From positions 1 to 64,000 of the forward strand of contig NZ_JBHUEM010000003.1 in assembly GCF_042680805.1 (NCBI RefSeq): a DNA stretch of 64,000 bases, read 5' to 3'. The DNA is from Bacillus_CJ salitolerans. Its GTDB lineage: Bacteria; Bacillota; Bacilli; Bacillales; SA4. This document shows, piece by piece, positions 1 through 10,200 of the stretch. How positions within the stretch are numbered: the stretch's first letter is position 1; each line of letters starts with the position of its first letter. The translations under genes and the position numbers were made by a program. A model generated the notes under the pieces. It was not told the origin of the DNA, searched no databases, and was given only the letters and a program-made list of their open reading frames with translations.

Positions 1-7
1 GGGTCAT
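1..7 (-). CDS. Start of a minus-strand gene running off the left edge (very partial)
   Basis: Reading the minus strand leftwards, an AGGAGG ribosome binding site (about positions 14-19) is followed 6 nt later by an ATG at 7-5 and the first bases of the next codon. Only the start codon is visible, so no product can be inferred. The gene would be divergent from the acyl-CoA synthetase at 475. The start codon lies in one arm of the inverted repeat spanning 1-71. The call rests only on RBS and start-codon geometry. Confidence 0.4.
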
Positions 8-81
8 AACAAATCCTCCTGTACAAAATTTTCTTGGTCGAAAACATTGTAACATGGGATTCGTATGACCCCTTTTCTTTT
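1..81. promoter_or_regulatory. Long inverted repeat with T-rich tail around a start codon
   Basis: GGGTCATA at 1-8 is mirrored by TATGACCC at 64-71, and the inner AATCC/GGATT bases extend the pairing to about 13 base pairs with one mismatch. CCTTTTCTTTTT follows on the plus strand. It could be the operator of an autoregulator whose gene starts at position 7, or a terminator with a very large loop. The minus-strand RBS and start codon inside the left half favour a regulatory role. The alternatives cannot be separated here. Confidence 0.35.
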
Positions 82-104
82 TACACAATTATATAGACTC
101 TATC

Positions 105-250
105 CATTTTGAAGAAGAATCCTGATGAAAAAGTCGAATAACCCGAAGTAATAAACATTTTGAAGAAGAATCCTGATGAAAAAGTCGAATAACCCAAAGT
201 AATAAACATTTTGAAGAAGAATCGCGATCCAAAAGTCGAATAACCCCAGT
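105..250. repeat. 51-bp tandem repeat, three copies (third diverged)
   Basis: Units begin at 105, 156 and 207 with CATTTTGAAGAAGAATC and have a period of exactly 51 bp. The first two units differ by one base near their ends. The third is diverged in the middle and at the end. Because the period is a multiple of three, a minus-strand reading frame (89-295) stays open with a repeated peptide. It has no ribosome binding site, so it is treated as non-coding. The rest of 251-458 shows nothing recognisable. Confidence 0.85.
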
Positions 251-474
251 GCCATGCCATATGTTAATTTCCACAATCCAAAAGATAACCGTCATATGTT
301 AGTATTACCCTAAATAAACACCATCTCTTATCATGCTGACAGCCCTTTAAAAAACTCACCAATAATCTTTTATCTATTCGAATCCATCACGGAAATCCAC
401 CATCCTGTAACTCGTTTGCAACCCAGCATCTTATAGTAGTAATTATAATTTGCTTGGGAAAGGAAGATGCGCCT

Positions 475-1965
475 GTGAGGTGGGATATAGATTGGATTGA
501 GAAGCGTGCGCAGCTAACACCATTTAAAAGTGCGATTATTGACGGAGATACACAGAAGCGTTGGTCGTATAGAGAGATAAATCAACGAGCCCATTCACTC
601 GCATGTTTTTTTATGGAACAAGGCATTAAAAAGGGTGATCGAGTTGCTCTATTAAGTCCAAATGATATAAGCTATTTTGATTTTATATTTGCATGTTTAA
701 AAATTGGCGCGATTTTTGTACCCCTTAATTGGCGACTCTCAGTACATGAATTAAATCAAATTATTGAAGACTGCACACCTAAGCTTTTAGGATATCATTC
801 ACGGTTCAATGATTTGATGAATGAAGAACTTGCTAGTATTCAAGTTGATCATCAAGACTATGAAGCTATCTTTATAAACCAAGAACTAGCATACGCAATT
901 AATGTAGATGAGACCCATCCGTGGACGATTATATATACAGGTGGAACGACTGGGAAATCAAAAGGTGTTGTCTTAACTCACGCTAACATTCAATGGAATG
1001 CCCTCAATACCATTGTGAGTTGGAATTTATCAGCAGACGATGTGACGTTAACGTATTTACCGATGTTTCATACTGGGGGATTAAATGCATTAACCATACC
1101 TATCCTTGTGATGGGGGGAACGGTCTTGTTTTCAAGGGATTTTGATGCGGAAAATGCGATACATTTAATAGAAAAAGAGAGCTGTACCATTCTACTAATG
1201 GTGCCGACCATGTATCATTTGATTTCACAAACGACAGCTTTTGAGAAGGCAACTTTTCAATCTGTAAAGACGTTTCTATCGGGTGGGGCACCTTGTCCAT
1301 TAACGATTTATGAGGCCTTTTCGAAAAAAGGCATTGCCTTTAAAGAAGGATATGGTTTAACGGAGGCAGGACCAAACAATTTTTATATTGATCCAAATGA
1401 AGCAAAAAAACGAAATGGATCTATTGGTAAGCCGATGATGTTTAATAAAGTGAAAATCTTAAAGACTGACGGGTCAAGTGCAAATGTAAATGAAGTCGGA
1501 GAGCTTCTGTTAGATGGTAACCATGTATTTGACCATTATTGGAACAACAAAGAAGCAACAAGACAAACTATTATCGATGGCTGGCTACATACGGGTGATT
1601 TAGCCAAATTTGATGAGGAAGGGTATTTTTACATTGTAGGCAGAAAAAAAGAAATGATTATTACAGGTGGAGAAAATGTGTATCCACTAGAAGTGGAGCA
1701 ATGTATTCAAAATCATCCGGCTGTTTTTGAGGTCGCAGTGGTTGGATTAGCCCATCCTAAATGGGGAGAAGCGGTGACTGCTTTTATCTCCGTCTTACCA
1801 GGACAATCATTAACGCTAGAAGAAATTCAACAGTTCTGTCTATCAAAACTAGGGAAATATAAAGTACCGAAGTATTTCAATATAATGCGGGAATTACCCA
1901 AAACACACGTAGGAAAAATAGATAAGAAATATCTTCAAACAGAATATCAATCGATTGTTAGTTAG
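475..1965 (+). CDS. Long-chain acyl-CoA synthetase (AMP-binding family)
   Basis: ATP-dependent ligase that activates a carboxylic (probably fatty) acid as acyl-AMP and then acyl-CoA. The ANL-family signatures are in order: the phosphate-binding loop YTGGTTGKSKG (about residue 155), GYGLTEAGP in the middle, HTGDLAKFDEEGYFYIVGRKK at the hinge to the C-terminal lid, and PKTHVGKIDKKYL with the catalytic lysine near the C-terminus. The length of about 496 aa is normal. The frame is open from a TTG at 454, but AAAGGAAG at 459-466 sits 8 nt before the GTG at 475, so that start was chosen. The gene is single and followed by a strong hairpin. The exact substrate is not determinable; menE-like or aryl ligases are alternatives. 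Confidence 0.9.
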   Translation: MRWDIDWIEKRAQLTPFKSAIIDGDTQKRWSYREINQRAHSLACFFMEQGIKKGDRVALLSPNDISYFDFIFACLKIGAIFVPLNWRLSVHELNQIIEDCTPKLLGYHSRFNDLMNEELASIQVDHQDYEAIFINQELAYAINVDETHPWTIIYTGGTTGKSKGVVLTHANIQWNALNTIVSWNLSADDVTLTYLPMFHTGGLNALTIPILVMGGTVLFSRDFDAENAIHLIEKESCTILLMVPTMYHLISQTTAFEKATFQSVKTFLSGGAPCPLTIYEAFSKKGIAFKEGYGLTEAGPNNFYIDPNEAKKRNGSIGKPMMFNKVKILKTDGSSANVNEVGELLLDGNHVFDHYWNNKEATRQTIIDGWLHTGDLAKFDEEGYFYIVGRKKEMIITGGENVYPLEVEQCIQNHPAVFEVAVVGLAHPKWGEAVTAFISVLPGQSLTLEEIQQFCLSKLGKYKVPKYFNIMRELPKTHVGKIDKKYLQTEYQSIVS

Positions 1966-1972
1966 AAAAGAA

Positions 1973-2008
1973 CTAAAAGGATCAACATCATCATGTTGAT
2001 CCTTTTAG
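1973..2008. terminator. Hairpin after the acyl-CoA synthetase
   Basis: Perfect 16-bp arms (1973-1988 and 1993-2008) enclose a 4-nt loop. The hairpin lies 8 nt after the ligase stop codon and overlaps the end of the minus-strand pseudogene. T-rich sequence follows on both strands but is short, so it is probably a bidirectional terminator. Confidence 0.7.
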
Positions 2009-2345
2009 CTTTACTACTGCGCCAAGAGTTGTGGCAACACATACAGCAATTGTCAACGGAAGATTGACTTTCATTAGACTGCACCCATGCAGCCAGCTTT
2101 TTGGCTTTAGGGATAATTACACCAATCGCGACTTAAACGATGAGTGATCCTATTAGCCATAATGCGAGAAAAGAACCATATTTTCCGAAAATGACTAATG
2201 TAATACCGAATACTTCAGCTAAAGTACCACCACCAATTTTCGGTAAGAAATTTAAGTAGTTATGGAATATTGGAGATTGATTTTTCAATACAGGACAAGA
2301 CCGAATAAGGTTGGCCCCATCCCAATGATGGCAGATCAATCATGA
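1991..2345 (-). pseudogene. Decayed integral-membrane transporter remnant
   Basis: On the minus strand, pieces of a hydrophobic protein appear in different frames. IGMGPTLFGLVLY comes first, then LPKIGGGTLAEVFGITLVIF continuing through GSFLALWLIGSLIV to an in-frame TAA at 2133. After that stop the same frame continues VAIGVIIPKAKKLAAW. A shift of frame then gives VNLPLTIAVCVATTLGAVVK, ending at a TGA at 1991-1993. Seen directly: at least two frameshifts and one internal stop. The hydrophobic, glycine-rich pattern suggests the C-terminal part of a secondary transporter, but I cannot name the family. Only about 115 codons remain, so the 5' part is lost. Confidence 0.65.
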
Positions 2346-2401
2346 ATGAGAACTAATGAACTAATACTTAATATAGCTCTCCTTTCCTAATAAGAGTTAT
2401 T

Positions 2402-3565
2402 TTATGGTTCGATTGGAAAGGAAATTTTCCGAATCAACAATAGGTTGACAATAGATAAAAGCAATAAGGTGAGAATGACAAATTTAAAAGCTAATAGGCT
2501 AGTCAATAGAGACCCAAGGCAAGCACCTGTTAACAACGTGAACGAATAAAGTGAAATTGCACTACCTCTTGCAGCATTACCTAATATACCGATAAGCATA
2601 ATAATGGTTGGGAGTAATAAGCTAATTGCTGCGACTAACAATATGGAAACGAACAGAATGGGAAGAAAGCTCGAGAATATCATAAAAGCCGTTAAACTTA
2701 CTATGAGCATGATAAGCCCTACTAATAAGCTACCTTTTAATCGTATTTTATGAATAACCCTCCCCCCGTATAAGGATAGAATAGTCCCTATTAATCCAGC
2801 TGAGCGTATAACAAATAATTGATTGGGAGTAACCTGGCCAGCAAGATGTGCACCAAGAGTGTCATAAAACGTTACAAAAGTAAGCAATAAGCTAAACGCA
2901 ATCATGTAGGAATATCGCAAGCTTTGATTTTTTATGAAAAGGATAAACTCTGATACAGGTACGAATGGACCATTCCGAGAATTTCTTGGTCGACTTGGAA
3001 GGATTAAAAACGAGGATACGAATAATAAGAAATATACGATGGAGAAAAAATAAAATACAGAGGGCCAGCCAAGCAAGTTTGCTAACGTGCTACTAATGAG
3101 TTGGCCGATGATACCTGCAACGAGAAAACCTGTATTAATTAAAGCGAGGACAAGCGTACGATATTTCCCTTCAAACAATTCAAACGTATACGCAAAGGCG
3201 ACTGGAGCAAATGTTCCTCCAGCGAAACCTTGAATTCCTCTTGTTACTAAAAGTGTTGATGGTTGCTCAGAAAAGGCAACGAAAAGACTCGTTATCGAAA
3301 ATAAAAGCATACCAATGACAATAACCGTTTTCCGTCCCCACTGATCTGAAATCGGTCCAAATAGTAGTAATCCAACTGCATAACAAAACATAAAAGAGGT
3401 ACTTCCCCCTACAATAGAAGTGATTGGAGTGCTCCATTCTAACGAAATGATGGGGTAAAGCGGAATTAATGTGTAAATATTGCAAGCTACGAACAAACCC
3501 ATAAAAATGAGTAAAAAGGAAATAAGATGGTATCGTGCTGTTTGTTGTTTAGGAGTTGAGCCCAA
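2402..3565 (-). CDS. MFS transporter (12-TM drug/metabolite exporter type)
   Basis: A 387-aa integral membrane protein with about twelve hydrophobic segments. It carries the MFS motif GPISDQWGRKTVIVIG between TM2 and TM3 and GIQGFAGGTFAP around TM4, typical of proton-driven DHA1-type exporters. The start is a TTG at 3565, preceded 5 nt away by GGGTGGGA. No upstream ATG is available. It is monocistronic and divergent from addB. The substrate is not inferable. YdhL/AraJ-like amino-acid or sugar efflux proteins are comparable alternatives. Confidence 0.85.
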   Translation of the reverse strand: MGSTPKQQTARYHLISFLLIFMGLFVACNIYTLIPLYPIISLEWSTPITSIVGGSTSFMFCYAVGLLLFGPISDQWGRKTVIVIGMLLFSITSLFVAFSEQPSTLLVTRGIQGFAGGTFAPVAFAYTFELFEGKYRTLVLALINTGFLVAGIIGQLISSTLANLLGWPSVFYFFSIVYFLLFVSSFLILPSRPRNSRNGPFVPVSEFILFIKNQSLRYSYMIAFSLLLTFVTFYDTLGAHLAGQVTPNQLFVIRSAGLIGTILSLYGGRVIHKIRLKGSLLVGLIMLIVSLTAFMIFSSFLPILFVSILLVAAISLLLPTIIMLIGILGNAARGSAISLYSFTLLTGACLGSLLTSLLAFKFVILTLLLLSIVNLLLIRKISFPIEP

Positions 3566-3758
3566 AAAAATCCCACCCTATGTTAAAAATGTGGTGCCTT
3601 TTGGTTAATCATTTACGTTACATTATGCAGGCATCACTTGGATGGTAAGTCGTCTTATTTTGAACTTCCAATGGTTGTCCATTGAACAAAAGAAAATACT
3701 TCAAGTACAATAGAGTAATAGGAATATAGAATCGAAAGAAAAAGGGGAGATGTCAGGA

Positions 3759-6700
3759 ATGACACTTCATGTCTTAGTAGGAAGATCTGGAAGCGGGAAA
3801 ACATATGAGATGCTTGAAGAAGTAAGAGAGCATTTACTTACAAAGCCAATGGGAGATCCTATTGTGTATTTAGTTCCTGATCAAATGACCTTCCAAATCG
3901 AGTATGATCTCATTACAACACCAGGTATAATAGGTATGCTTAGGGCACAAGTCTTTAGTTTCTCTCGACTTGCGTGGCGTGTTCTGCAGGAAACGGGAGG
4001 AATTAGCCGCTATCATTTAGATAATGTCGGGACGAGCATGTTACTTCGAAAAATCATCGAGCACCGAAAGAACGAATTCCTTGTTTTTAAAAAAGCAGCA
4101 AATCAATCAGGATTTATTGACCAAATCGAAAGCATGATTAAGGAATGTAAACGCTACTGTGTAACATCAGATTCTATCAAACAACAACTTCAAAATCTTG
4201 ACGGAAATATAAATGACATCACCTTAACCCATAAATTACATGACTTTTCGATCATATACGAAGAGTTTGAACGACAGCTCTTGCATCAATATGTAGACTC
4301 AGAGGATTACTTACGATTACTATCTGAAAAAATACCATACTCAACTTATTTAAAACAGGCAACCATCTATATTGATGGCTTTCATAGCTTTACTCCTCAA
4401 GAATTTGAGGTCCTACAGCAACTAATGAAGGTTTCTAAGGAAGTGAAAATTGCCTTAACACTAGAGAAGCCTCTGTCATATCAGCCACATGAACTTCATC
4501 TATTCCATATGACAGGGAAAACGTATTTACAACTCGTAACCCTTGCAGAAGCAACAGGCACAAAAATGAACATTCATTCTCTTACACAAAATAGAAGAGG
4601 CTCAGAAAATAAAGCACTTTCTCATCTAGAATCACATTTCGAATCGCGTCCGACTGTACCATCGAATGATTCATCAACTGTGAAGCTTAGAGCAGCGGGT
4701 AACCGAAGAGTAGAGGTAGAAGCAGCAGCGAAAGAAATAATTAGGCTAGTAAGAGAAGAATCGTATCGATACCGTGATATGGCGATTATTTTACGAAATA
4801 CAAGTTTGTATCATGACCTCCTTGAAACCGTTTTTCAAGAATATGAGATTCCTATTTTCATTGATGAAAAGCGCTCGATGCTTCATCATCCATTGATTGA
4901 ATTTATACGTTCCGCTATGGAGGTTATCACGGGTAATTGGAGATACGAGTCTGTATTTAGGCTCGTAAAAACAGACATACTTTTTCCAGTTGGGACAGAT
5001 GAGGCTCAGCTTCGTGAAGAGTTTGATCAACTAGAAAATTATGTACTGGCTTATGGCATTCAATCCAAAAAGTGGAGGGATGCTGGTAAATGGTCGTACT
5101 ACCGATTTGTAGGAATAGACGATCAAGGCTTAGCAAAAACATCGGCTGAGGTAGAAAAAGAAGAAAAGATAAATGAATTAAAAGATATGATTACAACACC
5201 ACTTCTGCAGTTTGAAAAAAACCTCAAAACTGCTCATACGGGAAGAGGCTTTGCTGAAGCACTGTACCATCTTCTAGAACAGCTGCAAGTACCTGAAAAG
5301 CTGGAAAGCTGGCGGAATGAAGCTGAAAAATCTGGAGATGTAAGTAGATCGAGGGAGCATGATCAAGTTTGGAACGCGGTCATTGACTTACTCGATCAAT
5401 TTGTGGAACTAATGGGAGAGGAGCCTTTATCATTATCACTTTTCCAATCCATGATGGAGGCAGGCATGGAGTCTCTCCGTTTTGCACTTGTTCCACCTGC
5501 CATTGACCAAGTCCTAGTGGGTGACTTTGAGCATTCAAGGTTTTCGCATATAAAAGCAAGCTTCATTTTAGGTGTTACAGATGGTGTCATTCCAGCAGTT
5601 CCAAGTGATGAAGGAATCCTTAATGAAGATGAGCGGGATGTCTTATCGAAAACAGGTGTTTCATTGGCACCAGGCAGTAAACAACAGCTATTAGATGAGC
5701 AATTTTTGTTATATATGGCTGTATGTTTACCATCTAAGCAGCTATGGCTGTCCTATCCGCTTGCAAATGAGGAAGGGAAGTCTCTCGTTCCTTCCATCTT
5801 TATAAAACGAATAAAGGATATTTTTCCTACTTTAAAAGAACAGCTTGTCTTGCAGGATCCAGAGGGTTTACCAATAGACGAGCAACTAGAGTATGTAACA
5901 AATCCATTAAAAACAATCTCTTACTTAGCTACACAAATGCAGCAATGGACTCGACATTATCCAATTGCTCCACTATGGTGGGATGTCTATAATACACTTC
6001 AAGAGAAAAAGGAGTGGATGCATTTACGTTCAAGGGTGCTTAGTAGCTTATTCTATATAAATAGTGAAAAACCGCTAACCACTAACTTAACGGAGGAGTT
6101 ATATGGGAAAGAGATGACGGCGAGTGTTTCGAGAATGGAACTCTTTCAAGGATGTTCTTTCGCCCATTTTTCATCATATGGTCTGAAGCTTCAGGAACGT
6201 CAAATCTATCGTTTAGAAGCACCTGATATCGGTCAGTTTTTCCATGCTGCCTTAAAAATGATTGCCGATCGAATACAAGAGTACAATTTAACGTGGGGTG
6301 AATTAACAAAGAAGCAATGTGAGGACATGGCTCATGAAATCGTTGAAGTGCTAGCACCCCGTATTCAAAAAGAGATTTTACTAAGCTCGAATCGTTATCA
6401 TTACTTAAAAAGAAAATTAACGCAAGTCATTGGACGAGCTTCGATTATTTTAAGTGAGCATGCAAAAGCCAGCGGGTTTACCCCAGTTGGTTTAGAGTTA
6501 GGATTTGGACGAAATGGACAATTGCCATCACTACGATTTAATTTGAAAAATGATGTAAACATGGAGCTTATCGGTAGAATTGATAGAGTCGATGCTGCAA
6601 AAGGAAGAAACGGTACGTATTTACGCATTGTTGATTATAAATCTAGTCAAAAGTCTATGAATCTTTCTGAGGTTTATTACGGTCTATCCCTACAAATGTT

Positions 6701-7262
6701 AACGTATTTAGATATCGTCTTATCAAATGCGAAAGCATGGATTGGTGATGTTGCCATACCAGCAGGGGTTTTATATTTTCATGTTCATAATCCGATTATT
6801 AAAGCAAAAGCGGAACTAGATATGGAAGACATTGAAGAAGAATTGCTGAAAAGCTTTAAAATGAAAGGCCTCTTATTAGGGGATGAAGAAGCAGTAAGAT
6901 TAATGGATACAACTCTAGATTCGGGTCATTCCAAGATTATTTCTGCTGGGCTGAAAAAAACAGGTGGATTTTATGATTATTCCGCGGTTGCAAGTGAAGA
7001 AGAATTTAATACGTTACGTAAGCATGTACGAAAAACGTTTGAACAAATTGGAAATACAATGCTTGATGGAAAAGTAGACATTAATCCTTATCAATTGAAA
7101 GGGAAAACCCCTTGTACGTATTGTAGCTTTAAAGCATTTTGTCAATTTGATGAATCATTAAGTGAAAATTCATTCAGATTGCTAGAAGCATCAGATGATC
7201 AATCGATATTAAAGAAAATCCAAACGGAGGTGAAAGAACATGAAACACTCTATTCCTCCTAA
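3759..7262 (+). CDS. addB: AddB, ATP-dependent nuclease/helicase subunit B
   Basis: Subunit of the AddAB (RexBA) complex, which processes double-strand breaks to Chi-dependent 3' tails for RecA loading. Visible features: the N-terminal Walker A GRSGSGKT (residues 8-15), and a C-terminal RecB-type nuclease site with GRIDRVD followed by RIVDYKSS. The four cysteines of the iron-sulfur clasp are one in ELFQGCSF (about residue 799) and three in PCTYCSFKAFC near the C-terminus. About 1167 aa is the normal length. The frame allows an ATG at 3750, but that abuts the GGGGAG ribosome binding site. The ATG at 3759 is 9 nt downstream of it and was chosen. The 3' end overlaps addA by 23 nt, implying translational coupling. 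Confidence 0.97.
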   Translation: MTLHVLVGRSGSGKTYEMLEEVREHLLTKPMGDPIVYLVPDQMTFQIEYDLITTPGIIGMLRAQVFSFSRLAWRVLQETGGISRYHLDNVGTSMLLRKIIEHRKNEFLVFKKAANQSGFIDQIESMIKECKRYCVTSDSIKQQLQNLDGNINDITLTHKLHDFSIIYEEFERQLLHQYVDSEDYLRLLSEKIPYSTYLKQATIYIDGFHSFTPQEFEVLQQLMKVSKEVKIALTLEKPLSYQPHELHLFHMTGKTYLQLVTLAEATGTKMNIHSLTQNRRGSENKALSHLESHFESRPTVPSNDSSTVKLRAAGNRRVEVEAAAKEIIRLVREESYRYRDMAIILRNTSLYHDLLETVFQEYEIPIFIDEKRSMLHHPLIEFIRSAMEVITGNWRYESVFRLVKTDILFPVGTDEAQLREEFDQLENYVLAYGIQSKKWRDAGKWSYYRFVGIDDQGLAKTSAEVEKEEKINELKDMITTPLLQFEKNLKTAHTGRGFAEALYHLLEQLQVPEKLESWRNEAEKSGDVSRSREHDQVWNAVIDLLDQFVELMGEEPLSLSLFQSMMEAGMESLRFALVPPAIDQVLVGDFEHSRFSHIKASFILGVTDGVIPAVPSDEGILNEDERDVLSKTGVSLAPGSKQQLLDEQFLLYMAVCLPSKQLWLSYPLANEEGKSLVPSIFIKRIKDIFPTLKEQLVLQDPEGLPIDEQLEYVTNPLKTISYLATQMQQWTRHYPIAPLWWDVYNTLQEKKEWMHLRSRVLSSLFYINSEKPLTTNLTEELYGKEMTASVSRMELFQGCSFAHFSSYGLKLQERQIYRLEAPDIGQFFHAALKMIADRIQEYNLTWGELTKKQCEDMAHEIVEVLAPRIQKEILLSSNRYHYLKRKLTQVIGRASIILSEHAKASGFTPVGLELGFGRNGQLPSLRFNLKNDVNMELIGRIDRVDAAKGRNGTYLRIVDYKSSQKSMNLSEVYYGLSLQMLTYLDIVLSNAKAWIGDVAIPAGVLYFHVHNPIIKAKAELDMEDIEEELLKSFKMKGLLLGDEEAVRLMDTTLDSGHSKIISAGLKKTGGFYDYSAVASEEEFNTLRKHVRKTFEQIGNTMLDGKVDINPYQLKGKTPCTYCSFKAFCQFDESLSENSFRLLEASDDQSILKKIQTEVKEHETLYSS

Positions 7263-10200
7263 GCCTAGTGACGTGCAGTGGACAGATGATCAATGGAAGG
7301 CGATTGCAGCAAGTGGGTCAGATATATTAGTAGCAGCAGCTGCAGGATCCGGAAAAACGGCAGTCCTTGTTGAGCGGATTATACGTAAAGTAATGGATAA
7401 GGATCACCCGATTGATGTAGATCGATTACTTATCGTAACCTTCACCAACGCGGCAGCCGCAGAGATGAGGCACCGCATTGGTGAAGCGTTAGAAGAAGCC
7501 TTATCAGAAAATCCTGCATCGCTTCATTTGCGAAGGCAACTAAGCTTACTAAACCGTGCACCCATCTCTACCTTGCACTCTTTTTGTTTAGAAGTTATTC
7601 GAAAGTATTATTTCATGATTAATATTGATCCATCCTTCCGTATTGCAGAGGATACGGAGGCCGAGCTTCTTCGCGATGAGGTCATGGAAGAGTTGTTTGA
7701 GGAACAATATGGAATTGAAGGTAATGAGTCCTTCTTTGATCTTGTTGATAGATACACAGGAGATCGAAGTGACCTTGACTTACAGTTAATGGTTCGTAAG
7801 CTATATGATGAATCAAGAGCCCATCCACATCCTCAGCAGTGGTTGAATGAGCTCACCCAGTCCTATCAAGTAACAGAAGAAACGAGTATCAATCATTTAG
7901 ATTTTATAGAGCCATTACAAAAGGAAATCTCGCTGCAATTAGAGGGTGTAAAGTCATTACTAGTGAAAGCACTTGAGATAACAAGATTCCCAGGGGGACC
8001 TGCACCTAGAGCTGTCAATATTGAAGCAGACATTCAGCAAATTCATGAATTACTCCAAGCTCATCAGTCAGGCTGGGAAGTATTATATGATCGAATACAA
8101 ACTCTTACCTTTAGTACGTTAAAGCCATGTAAAGGTGATGAGTTTGATGAAGGTTTAAAAGACCAAGTAAAAGACATAAGAGAACAAGCGAAAAAAATGC
8201 TGAAACAATTGCAAGAGCGTTATTTCACTAGGAGACCAGAATCCTTTGTAAAGGATTTAGTGAAGCTACAACCGTCTGTTCAGGCGCTAGTTTCATTAGT
8301 CGTTCAATATGGAGAGCGTTATGAAGTGCTGAAAAAAGAGAAAGGGTTAGTTGACTTTGGTGATTTGGAACACTTCTGCTTGGAAATCCTCTTAACAAAA
8401 TTAGAGGATGGAAGTACAGTCCCGTCAGATGCTGCTCTATATTTCCAGCGTCACTTTCATGAAGTGCTAGTGGATGAATATCAGGATACGAACTTTGTCC
8501 AAGAATCCATCATCGGTCTTGTTACAAAAGGAAATAATCTGTTTATGGTGGGTGACGTTAAACAATCTATCTATAGATTTCGGCTTGCTGAACCAGGGTT
8601 ATTTTTACGAAAATATAAACAGTTCTCCAGTGATGGCAATGAAATAGGAATGAAGATTGACTTATCGCAAAATTTCCGAAGCCGCAGTGAAGTGCTTGAT
8701 GGGACAAACTACATTTTCAAACAAATTATGGATGAAACCGTTGGAGAAATTGAATACAACTTTGAGGCAGAACTTAAGTTAGGAGCAGCCTATCCTGAAA
8801 GTGCGTTAACAAAAGCTGAATTAATGATCATCCACCAGGATGGTGAGGAAAGAGAGACAGATGAAGAAGAAGCCTTTGATTCTGTTGAATTAGAAACGGT
8901 TCAGTTGGAAGCACGAGTCATGGCACAGAAGATAAAAGAGCTTGTTCAAAAGTCTTACCAAGTTTATGATCGAAAACTTGGGAATATGAGACCAATCCAT
9001 TACCGGGATATTGTCATTTTGCTGCGTTCTATGCCTTGGGCTCCTCAAATTATGGAGGAATTTAAACAGCAAGGGATTCCCATTTATGCTGACCTCTCTA
9101 CTGGATATTTCCAAGCATCCGAAGTTTCCGTTATGATGTCATTATTGAAGGTCATCGATAATCCGTATCAAGATATTCCACTAGCCGCTGTCTTGCGGTC
9201 ACCAATTGTGGGTCTAAATGCAAATGAGCTTGCCTATATTAGATCGAAGCATAAAAAAGGTAGCTTCTTTGAAGCGGTAAAAACGTTACTTCAGGAAGGT
9301 GTAGCTGAAAAAGAATACCATTTACTTTATGAAAAGTTAATGGAGTTCCATTTAATGCTACAAAAATGGCGTAAGTATGCAAGACAAGGATCATTATCTG
9401 ATCTTATTTGGAGAATCTATCAAAAAACTGGCTTTTATGACTTTGCTTCGGGCATGCCAGGAGGAAAGCAGCGTCAAGCTAATTTACGAGCACTGTATGA
9501 TAGGGCAAGACAATATGAATCAACGTCATTTAGAGGGCTATTCCGTTTTCTTCGCTTTATCGAACGATTGCAGGATCGCGGAGATGATTTAGGTGCGGCA
9601 AGAGCGTTAGGTGAACAGGAAGATGTAGTCCGAATTATGACTATTCATAAAAGTAAGGGGCTTGAATTTCCAGTCGTATTTGTAGCTGGATTATCAAGAC
9701 AATTTAATGTTAGAGACTTAAATAGTAACGTCTTACTTCATAAAGATCTTGGCTTCGGAACAAAATTTATTGATCCTAAACTAAGAATAAGCTATCCAAC
9801 ATTGCCACAATTAGCGATAAAACAACAAATGAAAACTGAGATGTTAGCTGAAGAAATGCGTGTGCTTTATGTTGCTTTAACACGTGCCAAGGAGAAGTTG
9901 TTTCTCATAGGAGCTGTAAAGGGACTAGAAAAAAAATTAGAGAAATGGTGTAGTCAGCTGGAAAATAAAGACTGGTTGCTTCCAAGCCATGATCGATCAA
10001 CAGCCAAATGTTATATGGACTGGATTGGTCCAGCTCTTATCAGGCATTCTCATTGTGAGATTTTGAGAAGCAGTTCCACCATACAGACTTCACAGGACAT
10101 CGAGCATCATCCCTCACAGTGGAGTATCTCCTTGATAGACCCATCTAACCTGGAGGTTCGTAAAGGTGCTGAGAGTGAGCTTGACCAAGATGTGTTGGAC

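Noticed and set aside
89..295. Minus-strand open frame across the 51-bp repeats
   Set aside because: No ribosome binding site; the frame stays open only because the repeat period is a multiple of three.
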